Assembly: GCA_018907035.1 (NCBI GenBank)
Contig: JACCIC010000005.1
Coordinates: 1,555,501 to 1,619,500 of the forward strand
Direction: 5' to 3'
Origin: Sycobia sp. Sy_11
Taxonomy: Eukaryota > Arthropoda > Insecta > Hymenoptera > Epichrysomallidae
Length of the DNA stretch: 64,000 nt
Positions 37,532 to 48,537 of the stretch are shown here, piece after piece (positions within the stretch are counted from its first letter, which is position 1; each line of letters starts with the position of its first letter). A program made the translations under genes and the position numbers. A model generated the notes under the pieces. The model was not told the origin of the DNA. It saw only the letters and a list, made by a program, of their open reading frames with translations, and made no database searches.

Positions 37532-38729
37532 AATTGTTTTTTAAAGCAATTATTGGCAATTAATTATTTAAAATACTGTGTAAAATCCTTACGAATATTC
37601 ATGATTAAACGAATAATTTGATTTATGACTTCATCAGTCAAAAATATATCGAATCTAATACAATTATATGCTTAATGTTACTGCTATAGAACGATAAAGA
37701 TGCATCTAAAAATTTAGCTCTTTCTAAATAAAAAAAAAAATTATCATTTCCTTTTGATAAGGAAGGTTCTTCAAATAATAATCAAAATTAACTCAAGTTC
37801 TTTCGGGAATTTAAATTGCTTCTTGCATTTATTATTTTTTACCATTCTTATCTTGACATATTCCTATCCAACAAAATATTGTCAGGTAATTTTTTGTAAC
37901 TGCAATTATTATATAGAATATATTAAGTGAATATATGATTAATAATAGTACATTGCATTGTTAGGTAGGAAAATTCATCGAGAAGCTTGATTCACTGTCA
38001 TCACGTGTAAAATATACGATTTTTCTTTCTATCTGATCTAAATGTCATCATCAAATTATGGTATTCAAATATAAAAGTTCAACGGTTATATATAATTTGG
38101 ATTCTATTGGTAATCCACATAGATTATGTTAACTGAAGAATCGTTCGCATCGATTATCATTTACAACCCTAGGGAAGCGAAATACTGAAAATACTAGAGC
38201 CAAAAAGGCTTCAAAAGAAAAATAAAAGCAAATTGTTACATTTTACTGAAATCTTCCAAATCGCAAGTTATCACTATAATTAATAATGCACAATAAGATT
38301 ATTTATTTGCATACTTAATATATCGTCGTATTTATTTATAAATATCGATTCGAATGACGCATTTCATTAGAATAAGAAAAATTATTTCCATTTTGAATCA
38401 GCATATATATATATATATATCATATCATAATATAAAAAAATTGTACTGGAATAATACAATGATATAGTCAATATGAAAACCCGACTAATAATTATGCAGA
38501 GAAATAGAAAGAAAAATCTAATATTTATCATATAATGTTTATAAAATTAACGACCTGTCAGTCTATTTATATACATATATCGACGTATGCGGAGGTATAT
38601 ATGTATGTATTTATAAGCATCGTCGAAAGAGTAATATTATTATTAATTTAAAAATTAAAGTAAATATTAACCTGTACCGCGATAAGCATATGTATGTATA
38701 TAAAACATTTCATAAATATTACGTTACAG
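35305..38729. other. CAP-5/CAP-6 intergenic region
   Basis: About 3.4 kb of AT-rich DNA with (TA)n tracts at about 35309-35347, 37495-37526 and 38403-38420, and a GC-richer patch at about 36020-36190. Short open frames here lack any family signature. No gene was recognised. Confidence 0.65.
35309..35347. repeat. (TA)n microsatellite just after the CAP-5 stop codon
   Basis: It begins within 10 nt of the stop codon and so lies in the 3'UTR if the AATAAA at 35392 is used. Confidence 0.85.
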
Positions 38730-38811
38730 ATCAATTGGAAAATATACTCTGATTTCTTGAATACATACAAAAATTGGAAAGAACTTAAAAAAACGTTTAG
38801 GCAGTATAGAA
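38730..38811 (+). other. Putative 5'UTR exon segment of CAP-6
   Basis: A TTACGTTACAG acceptor-like site ends at 38729, 82 nt before the ATG, with the same GTTACAG core as CAP-1, CAP-2 and CAP-4. The GAAAGAACTTAAAAAAACG block corresponds to the pre-ATG block of CAP-2. Confidence 0.5.
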
Positions 38812-40493
38812 ATGAGAATCCACATTCTTCTTACAATAATTGTATTTCAAATTATATCTGCATACGATCCACAAAACAAATACTGCACAACATCAAGATG
38901 TCCGTATGGTATACATACAATGTGTCTATATCCCGTAAGATAGTCATTTAATAGACATTTAATATTTTGTAAAAGAAAAATATAAGAAAAATATTTAAAG
39001 CACTTCGATTTTATCCGTTCGGTACAATAAGGAGTTTAAAGTTTTTATACAATATACAATCAATTCTACGTATTAATTAAAGTGATTGGAAAAGGAAAAT
39101 TGTATTAAATGATTTTATGCTTTTACAGAATTCCGAGCCGAATGAGAAATGTGGCAGAATTATACGCTCAGGCCTGACTGATAATGAAAGACATAGGATC
39201 CTCTCTGTGCATAATCGCTTAAGGAGCAAAGTCTTTAACGGGATGGAAAGACGAGGAAACCCAGGACCACAGCATGCAGCAATGTATGATGCACGCCTGG
39301 TAAGTAACTGATAATCTTCGTATTTAGTATTGTTGTTGTTTTATTAGAAGACCTTTGAAGAAAAATTATGATCCTTCAAGAAAGTTCTATAGAAATATTA
39401 ATAAATAATTGGGGATGTAATTCGAGTATAATATGTATATTAATAATTTATATGTTTGTAATATTATTGGAATATTTTACATCGTATACATTTTGTTAAA
39501 ATATGACAATGAATAAGGATCCTTTTTGAGGCGTTTATTTTTTGTGATAGAAGAATAAAGTTTATTACCAAAATTGCTGCACATGCTAGTATATTCGAAT
39601 AGCATGGGTTTGTTTGATCCTTTTCAGGCGAACAATCAATTATATCTAAATTAAAGTTACAGCTGAATAAGCTATATTCGCATCCATAATTTATAATGAC
39701 GTCTTATCTTATTCTTTGAAAACAGTTTGATCATTGAAGCAATTATCAGGATAAATTTCTTTTTTATTGAAAAACTGTCGAAATATTTTTCGTTCATTTT
39801 TCACGATTAAAACATGGTTGCTGTAAATGTATCAAGGCTATATAGTCTCTTTGAAGCTTTTATTGAATAATTCTAACACTGTTGTTATAGGTATGGGATA
39901 ATGAACTCGAAAGTATTGCTCAAAGATGGGCTGACCAATGTAAATCATTCGGTGACATCTGCAGAAATGTTGGTAAGAACATGCAACATATCTCCTTTTG
40001 CCCTGTGATTGAATTGTTATTTTCACAAGACGGTATGACAATTTACGTATTATTCACTTTTAGATGAATTTTACGTTGGTCAGAATTATATTTTCGAAGA
40101 TTTTGACGAGGACATGGATGAATCTCTGCAATTAGACTATTTTCAGGAGCTTATTGAATCTTGGTATGACGAAGTTAAAAGGTATAATAAAAGCGATGTT
40201 GAAAAATTCAGGTACTTATTTTGATTTCTTATTTAGGTACTTACCTATGGATTTCATAGAACAATGAAATTTTTAAGTTATCAATAATCTGTTATTCTTC
40301 CAGCATACTAAAAGCTTTGCGGACATCTACATTTAATTATACTCAGCTCATTTGGGGAGCGTCAAGGAGAATTGGATGTGGTGCAATAAGATATCATACG
40401 GTAATGTTTCCAGTCCCAAAAATATATGTCGCATGCAATTATGGACCAAGTGGTAACCATGAAAACGAACCCGTTTATATTATTCTATATTAA
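38812..40493 (+). CDS. CAP-6: secreted CAP-domain protein, antigen 5-like, cavity His replaced by Asn (237 aa)
   Basis: Coding exons are 38812-38934, 39129-39299, 39891-39972, 40064-40211 and 40304-40493, with a 237-aa open frame. The signal peptide (about residues 1-17) is followed by YC-x4-C...IHTMCLYP. His69 of SVHNRLRS, Glu103 of VWDNEL, VGQN (130-133), IGCGAI and CAP2 [12 protein letters not shown] are present. CAP1 reads FNYTQLIWGAS, with Asn186 in place of His. The exon 4/5 junction codon encodes Ser, as in CAP-5, whereas CAP-1 to CAP-4 have Arg. CAP-5 and CAP-6 also share FNYTQL and are adjacent, which suggests they descend from the latest duplication. All introns have GTAAGN or GTACTT donors. 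It is the last gene of the array in this window. Confidence 0.93.
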
Positions 40494-41579
40494 TAAGAAA
40501 TATATATGTATATTTCTTCAATTTACTGTAAATATATTCTAGTAGCATGAAATACATTTAGGATTTGATGTAAAAAGACGGTCATAAATACATTCGTCAA
40601 TTTTGTTACATTTTTAATATATCCAGCTGCCTGGCTTGGTATCTATTTTTCCATCTTTATCTCAAACTAAAATTTCTAAATCTTTGTAAATACCGTAGAA
40701 TTTTTTCATCAAAAATTTATTAGCATTTGCTTTATATGTATACGTTGTCGGTGATAAAATTTTTAATGTATGTTTTGCCAGTAAACTTCATATATTCCAT
40801 CTCTTTAAATTTGTTATAGAGTTCCAAAAGAATTCGTATCACTATAATATTTATCAAAACTAAGTCCTCAAATGAATTTTTATGAATGATCTACTCATAA
40901 AAAATAGACAAAAACTAATGAGTTATTTCCACATCATTTAGAATTTTGCGCTGCTGCTTATTTTTTAGATTACAAATTTTTTTTTTTTACTGTTTTTAAA
41001 ATGTATATTTTTGTTTATAAATATATATATATATATATTTACTCTAATTTGTAAGATTCAACACATCATTGATCGTCGTGTGGCATTTGCCGTCGTCTAA
41101 ATTGTCGAAGCGTCGTTGAGTTCCGTAAGCGTCGTAGAATCCGAGTTCAAGAAATCGAGTACAGTCGCAGTCCGCGAAAGCTACTCTTTATCAACGAACT
41201 CTTTACGTGCGAACGATTTAGCTCGCTGAAGCTCCCGATCTTCTTCCAATATGCATTGGGTGCCGAAGCTCGTGTCGGTTCTACACATAACTTCGTGAAA
41301 TATTCCTCGTTACTTAGCGTCTACAGTGTTCACTACGTGATCAGTTTTCGATACTTATCCACATCCCGGACGTGCCTACAAAATTCCAGTAGAGAAGGAT
41401 TACGGAGTTTGATGCAAGGTTCAAAAATAACGACAGGAGGCTAGAAGCCAGAATTAACTGCATATTATCATTGATAGAACAATATATTCAGCTATAGATA
41501 AAATAAATACTTCGGTATCTAGCTTATCTACTGCAACTCATCCGACGGACTGACTCCTAATCCTGACTAGCCTAATCTC
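40494..41579. other. Spacer between CAP-6 and the Penelope-like palindrome
   Basis: AT-rich to about 41085, then a GC-richer block (about 41085-41480) that abuts the palindrome. This block has open stretches, one of which (about 41401-41490) could encode a short charged, coiled-coil-like peptide. No start, family match or terminal repeats were recognised. It may be another transposon fragment. Confidence 0.5.
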
Positions 41580-42095
41580 ATAATTCAATTAATAAATATT
41601 TTTATCCGTTTTACAGTCATTATAACATAATATATCAACTAAAAGAATAACAGTCAGACTGTCCTTGTTTATTATGTTCCCCGAAGAATCTGAAATAAAA
41701 CTTATTACTAAAAATAAATTATATTAAAAATTAAAAATAATAAAATAAAAATAAAAATAAAAATACAATAATAAGTAAAATAAAAAATAATAAAAGTACT
41801 ATTCTATGTTAGTAAAGGACAACCTGACTGCCCCTACCACCTTAAATTTAGGATCACCTTCTCGTCCGACGTTTCGTACTGCTACGGCTCATCCTCAGGA
41901 ACTAAACTAAAATGAAAAACCTAGCATGCTACTTTATATACTCATTCTCCACTTTAAATTTATTGGTATTCTATTTACAGTGACCCCATCCTCCTGGCTG
42001 AAATGTAAAACATAATTTTTATATTAATAAAGAATTATAAGTGTTGCCCAGTTTGCTTGACTCCGACATTAAATTTACAATATTGCGAATTGTCA
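41580..42095 (-). repeat. Left arm of the palindrome (3' end of one Penelope-like copy)
   Basis: Its reverse complement matches the right arm base for base over long runs, including CCTGAGGATGAGCCGTA versus TCTGAGGATGAACCGTA and GCATGCTA versus GCATGCTG. It differs by many substitutions and short indels, so the two copies are not a recent duplication. Confidence 0.8.
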
Positions 42096-42203
42096 AAATA
42101 TGAATATTTTCAAAAGTTTGTCTTTTATATTTATTATAATAAATGTTTGAAAACAGGAGCGTTATACAAAATAAATTGTAAAGTTTTTTGAAAAATATTA
42201 TAA

Positions 42204-42479
42204 TTTATTGGGCAAACGGGAAGATACCTGAAACAAAGAATATATGCGCATCAGTATAGCTTGCTAATCATGAATGGTACATGCGGACTAAAAGAACATA
42301 GTTTAGACTTCTTAAATTCTTTCGACTTTGAAAATGTAGATATTTTGAAACAAGATATCAAAAATAAATATAAAAGAGAAACTCTTGAAACTATTCTTAT
42401 TTTAATGAATCGCAATAATGTGAATTTAATGTTGGAGTCAAGCAAACTGAACAACACTTATCATTTTTTATTAATATAA
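42204..42479 (+). pseudogene. GIY-YIG endonuclease fragment of a Penelope-like element
   Basis: An open frame of 91 codons begins inside the domain with FIGQTGRYLKQRIYAH, the GIY-YIG core of Penelope-like endonucleases. It continues with a KEHSLDF...FDFENVDIL block and ends with an N-x-VNLM...LNNTYHFLL tail, typical of the C-terminus of these proteins. The reverse transcriptase that should precede it is absent and stops lie immediately upstream. This is therefore a 5'-truncated remnant with an intact C-terminal part. Confidence 0.75.
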
Positions 42480-42599
42480 AAATTATGTTTCGCATTTAAG
42501 TCAGGAAGGTGGAAGCGCTGTAAATATGATATCAATAAATTTAGGGTGGGAATAAGGTATATAAATTAGCATGCTGAGTTTTTTATTGTAGTTTATTTT

Positions 42600-42632
42600 C
42601 TGAGGATGAACCGTAACGGTTTGAAAACATTG
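42600..42632 (+). ncRNA. Possible hammerhead-like motif in the Penelope-like end
   Basis: CTGAGGATG is followed by a perfect 5-bp hairpin (AACCG, loop TAA, CGGTT at 42609-42621) and then TGAAAAC. This resembles the CUGANGA / stem II / GAAA core order of hammerhead ribozymes. Such ribozymes are reported in the terminal repeats of Penelope-like elements. The homologous place in the left arm (about 41866-41902, minus strand) has CCTGAGGATGAG and CGAAACGTC but a weaker stem. Stems I and III were not convincingly identified and two bases next to stem II do not pair, so this may be only a conserved motif. Confidence 0.25.
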
Positions 42633-43543
42633 GAGACCAAAGGAAAATTGAAATTTATGGTGGTGGGTCAGTCAGGTTGTCCTTCACTAACATAGAATAT
42701 AGTTTATTATTTTTATTATGTTTATTTTATTTTAAATTTTTAATCTAATCTATTTTTATTAAGTTTTATTTCAGATTCTTCGGGGGTGATAATAAACAAG
42801 GGCAGTCTGACTCATTATTTTAGTAAATATATTATATTATAAAGATTATAAAACGGATAAAAATATTTATTAATTTGAATGATGAAATAAAGTTTGTATT
42901 TAGTTACCTCATGATTAAGAAAATACGTTACTAATGTATACAAAGTTCGAAACATAAATATTATTTAATATTTTCGGAAGAATAAAGGCCATGTTTTATA
43001 TTATACAAAATAATTTGTATTGCATAATAAAATTCAACGGAACATTTAATTCATATAATCGTATTCTTATGTAATAAATGTATTTATCTATTTATATGTA
43101 TAACGCTCTATAACTATATTTGTTTTTATCTGTTTATATTACTATTATATAACGAGACAAAATTTCTGGTCTCTCATTTCACTATTGACATTTATTTTCT
43201 ACTCTCTTCAATATGACGTAAAGTATATTTTCTGTTCAAAAATATGCTCTAACACATAATAAAATATTCTGAAATGTAGAAGGCACACGATTGCGGTTTT
43301 ATATTATCAGATAAATATTTCATTAAAATGAAATGTGTTGAAATATTATCCATTGAATGAATTAGACAGTCTCATTAATATCTAGGTCAATACAGGGACA
43401 AGGAGAAGCTGGTAATAAATAACTAATCTCGCAGAAGAGAAATTTTTTTTTGCATTTCTAAGGTGAAAATCTGGATTGGCCATTTTGCAACCGCGCAATC
43501 TCCTTATTCGCAAAACTTGTTGAACTCCCGATGCTCGACCCGG

Positions 43544-43544
<1 letters not shown>

Positions 43545-43597
<53 letters not shown>
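43545..43597. repeat. (TA)n microsatellite
   Basis: About 50 bp of alternating TA. Confidence 0.9.
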
Positions 43598-43600
<3 letters not shown>

Positions 43601-45433
43601 CAAGCTCCAATCTTAGTCCGCTACTGATTTTTCATCCGATTAATCAAGCTTACTTGCGCGAGGATGGCGTAGAAACTACTGCATGCTCGCTGGGCTAATT
43701 GAAAGCATTCATCAATCGATGGGTCGGATAAGATCTACTACGACATCTACTACATGCGACGCGGTCCCTGCATCTTCGGTCACTGGATAAAAGATTGAAC
43801 GCGTGTTCTGGTTCATCGGGTACTTATCGCCTTTATCCGTACTCACCCTCTTGTTTTTACGACCGGGTTCATAAATACACACGCACCCATCAGCGACAAT
43901 CGATGGCTTTAATCTGACAACAATTGCAATAATGTCCGCATGGATTGGATTCTCGTTAGATTTTTTAGTGAACCGTGTAATTTCCTTTAATTCACGTAAT
44001 TTCCTGTGTTTTTAGAAGTTAGATAGTATTTTTGTTTTGTTTTTGAGGAGACAACGGAGATCGGATTGGCCACTTGGGAAAGTTATTTTATGATAAAAAG
44101 GCACGCCGAAGAATACTTGTAAATTATTTCTGAAGATCCATCGATGAATGATTTCTCCGTATAGATGATGCGTGCCGACAATCAATTTCTTTTACATCAT
44201 CCCAACCTCAAGATCACAATTTAAGCATGATTTTAATACTCTCTCAAAGAAAAATATCTTGGAGCTTTATGGTGGAAATTAATTTTTTATTCTTACAAGA
44301 AGAGTGATATTCTATTTGAACAATGGATGTGGTAGAGATTCGACGAAATGAGATTACCTCTATAATAAATCCTCTACTTACAGTTTGCGAATTTCGCATT
44401 GTTAATATCGAAGATATAGTACTACCTTCTATTTGTAATACCGCCTTTTAATTCCACCGTACATGCTATAAAGTCAGAAAACAATTTTTAAATGTTAATT
44501 CCTAAATTTAAAGGCCGCATTCACAGAATCACATTAAAAGCAAAAAAAAAGTTTTAACTGTAAACCAGATTTACAAATGAAAAATTTTGCACATATGCGG
44601 AGATATATTCATTAGAACTTTTTCTTGGAAAATATCTTCAGCTCTAAGACCTAAAGATAGAAGATATAGACAGTGTATCGAAGTCGATAAGAGGAAATTA
44701 GTAATACAACTAATCGAGCAATCTTCCACCACCCGAATCAAATCTGAAATCCAAATTTCGTGGGCTCTCCTACTCAATGTAGAGATTGGCGTGCGCGTGC
44801 GCGTGCCGTAAGTGTGTTATTTTCTAAAATCGTGAAAAGTTTAGAAATAATTACTGGGCGGTACGCCAGTTCGATTGAAAACCATAATAGAATTTATCCG
44901 TAATTCTGTATAAATACCTCTCATACCTAGCTAACTAACTAACTGGCTTATACTTAAAAAAACTCAGCTCTCGACTGCGGATTATTTCGTAATTAGCAGC
45001 TAATTGGACCCAGCATTGGCTCGGAGAAAAACGTACTATAAGGAAGGGTTTTACCGCGATAAACTTGCGCTCCCTTCGCAAAAATTCGAAAATAGAAAAA
45101 CGCCCGCAGATGAAGCGACAAAGTCCCGTTTCGTGGATCCTCGCGCGCCCGTGGCCTGGGTGCAATCGGCCCGCGATAATCGCCCCTCCCCCCCCCCCCC
45201 CTCACGGCACTCCTCCTTCCTTTTTCGCTTCAGGCGAGTCAAAACGCGAGGGAAGGTCGCCAATCGATTTCGATCGTCAGCCAATTACGCGGGAATGCGC
45301 GTCTGCTACTGCTACATGGCGTGTCACCGAATTAAACGAGAAGCACCTATACCTCGCCCCCCCTCCCTCCTCCCCCCTCCCGACGCCATCCCTTACACTT
45401 TTCCACGCTCCTGCAGCTTATCCGTGAGTTAAA

Positions 45434-45470
<37 letters not shown>
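45434..45470. repeat. (GA)n microsatellite
   Basis: A GA tract within the GC-richer block. Confidence 0.88.
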
Positions 45471-45473
<3 letters not shown>

Positions 45474-45595
45474 TCCCTTCACTCTTCTTTCACATCCACG
45501 GGGTTTTATCGGCGCGTCATCTTCCCGCGCGGCTCGGATTATACCGCGCTCGCGCGTGCATCGAGTCGATGGCAAAAAATAACCGATCGCAATGT

Positions 45596-45598
<3 letters not shown>

Positions 45599-45642
<44 letters not shown>
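45599..45642. repeat. (TA)n microsatellite
   Basis: About 44 bp of alternating TA. The open frames crossing it are artefacts. Confidence 0.9.
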
Positions 45643-45645
<3 letters not shown>

Positions 45646-45900
45646 GCAATGGCAGCCACAAGTCAAATGTTATGGTATTTTTCTCGAAGGTGGAAGAGAA
45701 AGGATAAAAAGAAATAGGGGAAGATATTGCGAAAGTAATAGACGCGAGTTTTAATTAGAAGATTTATTAAGGGGATGCTGATGGATTGTGAGAAATTTGC
45801 AAAGATTCGTTATCTTCTATTGGAGATGATTTATCATAATAAATATAATAGCTATTTAAATTAACTTATAATTAACATGCTTGTAGAATCTTAGCATCTG

Positions 45901-45901
<1 letters not shown>

Positions 45902-45968
<67 letters not shown>
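45902..45968. repeat. (TA)n microsatellite
   Basis: About 65 bp of alternating TA, among the longest in the window. Confidence 0.9.
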
Positions 45969-45971
<3 letters not shown>

Positions 45972-46748
45972 TTGTCCTATAGCTTCTATTTGATGTTTCG
46001 AAATTCCACGTACATTACAAGTCAAGTCTGTCTAGCAAATGAGTTTTTTTTTTAATATACTATTTTTTCAGCCTGGAAATGAATAAAGCGGAAAAGTGAC
46101 GAATCTAGATAGGCCGTTTACGAACTTCATATGAATTTCTTAGTTTAATACGACTGTAAAGGGCATACTAAAAATAAAATAAGAAAAAATATGAATTTGT
46201 TTTTAGTTTTATAATAAAATTGTTTTTATTTTATATGATAATATCGTGAATTTAACGGGATCTTGATGCTGAAATTCAACTATTGCTGAAGTGTATAATA
46301 AAAAAATTGAATAATATCACATACTTTTGGTTCTAGAAATAATTTAATCCTTATCGCGATCTTTGAGAAGTATATATTATGAAAATAGTTAACGATAAAT
46401 TAAAATTTTCTATGTATTTCGCTTTATTTATTTCCAGACTTATAAGCACAGGACCTCGTTTAAAGAATAAAATTTACCGAAGACGATCTTGTATGTAGAT
46501 AATCAAGGTCAAATCCAAGGTAATCATCCACTAACGTGTAAAAATTCTAAATCTTTACATGAAATCTTCTCGCATTCAAACTCGTTGTTACTCAACTATT
46601 AAATCGGTAACATTTTTTAAAATCACAGCATATTTTCCATGTAACGTTACTTAGTTAAAGTAGCTCCAACTGCGTATACCAACGATGAAAAATTTACTTG
46701 CTCTAACGTGTTTCCCACATTCGATCACATTCACAGCATTTCCTATGA

Positions 46749-47256
46749 TGTTTTATCTTGTGTTTATAAAATTATTATATTATCTTAAGTGCTTTACGGT
46801 TTGCAAACTATAGAAGTAATCCCACATTGCGTTTTAGATAGTGCATAATCGTTAGCTTGCGTTAGGGTCTGTTCGATAGCGGATCGGAATTTTTTTCAGA
46901 ATAAAATATTAATGTGTTCAGCAGAGGTGTTTCATTAAAATTTACAATAATTAGTGTATAAAAAATATATTAATAATTATTAATTGTTAGTAAATCGTAA
47001 TACGTAATATTTAGAAAATAATTTATACTAATTAAATGGTATGCGTCACCTAAATAGTAAATATATTTTTTTATTTTAAATAAATAAATATTAAAGAGTC
47101 AAAAAAATGACTTTCGAGGAAACAAAATTAGAATAATTTATATGGCTTATTTCTATTTTCTGTAGAATCAGTCAGTTTTCTTGGTATATACCAAAATCAG
47201 CTCGTTCCCTATTAAAAATCTATAAAAGTGGGACAAATGGTGAATAAGGTCAAGAG
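46749..47256 (+). repeat. Dispersed repeat, copy B
   Basis: It is collinear with copy A (11216-11610): the TGTTTTATCTT...TTATAAAATTATT opening, then TTTACAATAATTAGTGTATAAAAAATATATT, GTATGCGTCACCTAAATA, and finally AAAGTGGGACAAATG. About 145 bp (46786-46930) not found in copy A separates the first block from the rest. Many 2-7 bp gaps relative to copy A fall throughout. Confidence 0.75.
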
Positions 47257-47866
47257 ACCGAAAGATAATTAAAACCAGTCTAATGTAATAAGAACGACTG
47301 TATATAACGGTAAGTATCTAAAGCAATTTCTTAATTTTTGTCACCGTACTTGTGCATAGAGAACGACATTTTTGCCAAAAGCGATAAGTACAATGCACAC
47401 AAAGGCATTGTCATAGCCCAGGGGTGTACGGTAAAATGGAAGAAAAAGATTAAAAAAAAAAAAAACAAAAAACAAAAAAAAATGAAAAAATGAACCAAAG
47501 TTCGCATAATTTAGCAATCAACGTCGGATACAACGGTAGCGCCCGGATATTCCCACGCGAAAAGTTCGAGTTTCGGGCTCCCGCGGGGGACCCCATCATC
47601 ATCTCGCACAAAACTCGGAGCAAAAATAAGATTGCGAGCGAGCCGCCCGGACAATTTGATATCGCGAGCATATTACGAGCCGCCTGCCTCTCCCCCTCCC
47701 CCTCCCCCCGCCACCCGCTTCCACAGCCGCCCGTCTTCCTTTCTTTACTCCGCGAAGTCCGAGTGAAATGTTAACACAAGAATTATGCTAATCCGTGGCC
47801 GGCGGCCGCGCGCTGCTTCTCAGCGCGTACTCGCCATTATTCATACGCTCTCCCTCTGTGTATCTC

Positions 47867-47870
47867 ACTC

Positions 47871-47919
<49 letters not shown>
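47867..47919. repeat. (CT)n microsatellite
   Basis: About 50 bp of CT repeat. Confidence 0.9.
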
Positions 47920-47922
<3 letters not shown>

Positions 47923-48490
47923 GCTCCTCGCTCGCACGTACACAAATACACATTTAACACTCGCGCGCGCGCTCGCAGTTTTTTAGCCTCTTCGTGGAAT
48001 GTTACCATAATAATAAAGCGCGTGTGAGAAAGAGGGATAGAAGGGGGTTAGAATCTTCCGCAAAGGACCCGATGTGCTGTTTCTGCTATATCTATACATA
48101 GACACGTATAGCGTGCCTTCGCCCCACCCCTCCTCTCTCTCTCACTCTCTCTCCGCATTATACGTGTACCTACTATATACACATTTTCTCTTGGCCATAC
48201 GTCTCTTTTTCGCCAATTTTGCATTTAAAGCTGCCTACGGCACGTTTACGAGCCGAGCGATATGGAAATTATAATTTTATGGAAATTTTTACATAAAAGG
48301 GGAACGTGAGAGGTATAGAGTATACTTATATATAATGACGGAAAAATTTGTGACGTTAAATGCAAGATCGACGGCCGGCGATCGACGTTGCGCATTGATC
48401 GTCCAAAAAATATATACTTATGTACGAATCAAAGCTACGAAATTAATTTTTTCTCCTGGTAACCGCATATATGCATGTGTATACACACAC

Positions 48491-48493
<3 letters not shown>

Positions 48494-48528
<35 letters not shown>
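48494..48528. repeat. (TA)n microsatellite
   Basis: Alternating TA flanked by ACACACGTG and GTATATATAC. Confidence 0.88.

Positions 48529-48537
<9 letters not shown>

Larger units (their letters stand above)
41580..42885. mobile_element. Penelope-like element: two 5'-truncated ends in a head-to-head palindrome
   Basis: The two arms are inverted copies of each other. The left arm is about 41580-42095 and the right arm about 42405-42885, with a unique centre of about 310 bp. The repeat starts outside with TTAATAAATATTTTTATCCG and passes through CAGACTG(T/C)CCTTGTTTATTAT and AGAATCTGAAATAAAACTTA. It then runs through a CCTGAGGATGA / TCTGAGGATGA motif into coding sequence. The right copy encodes the end of a GIY-YIG endonuclease. 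The left arm on the minus strand carries only the last few tens of codons of the same frame plus the 3' region. Penelope-like elements are known for partial copies in tandem or inverted arrangement. Confidence 0.75.
42886..46748. other. Intergenic region across the composition change
   Basis: AT-rich to about 44.75 kb, then markedly GC/CpG-richer around 45.0-45.6 kb (C-runs and CG-rich segments), then AT-rich again. It contains (TA)n at 43545-43597, 45599-45642 and 45902-45968, and (GA)n at 45434-45470. Long overlapping open frames at about 45.0-45.4 kb exist on both strands, have no domain signatures and reflect stop-poor GC-rich sequence. No gene was supported. Confidence 0.6.

Noticed and set aside
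38694..38951. 85-codon frame overlapping the CAP-6 first exon
   Set aside because: It is in a different frame from the signal peptide and conserved cysteines of CAP-6 and is a shadow of the real exon.
45004..45432. 142-codon plus-strand open frame with overlapping long frames on both strands
   Set aside because: Several frames are open at once and the sequence has C-runs, typical of GC-rich non-coding DNA.
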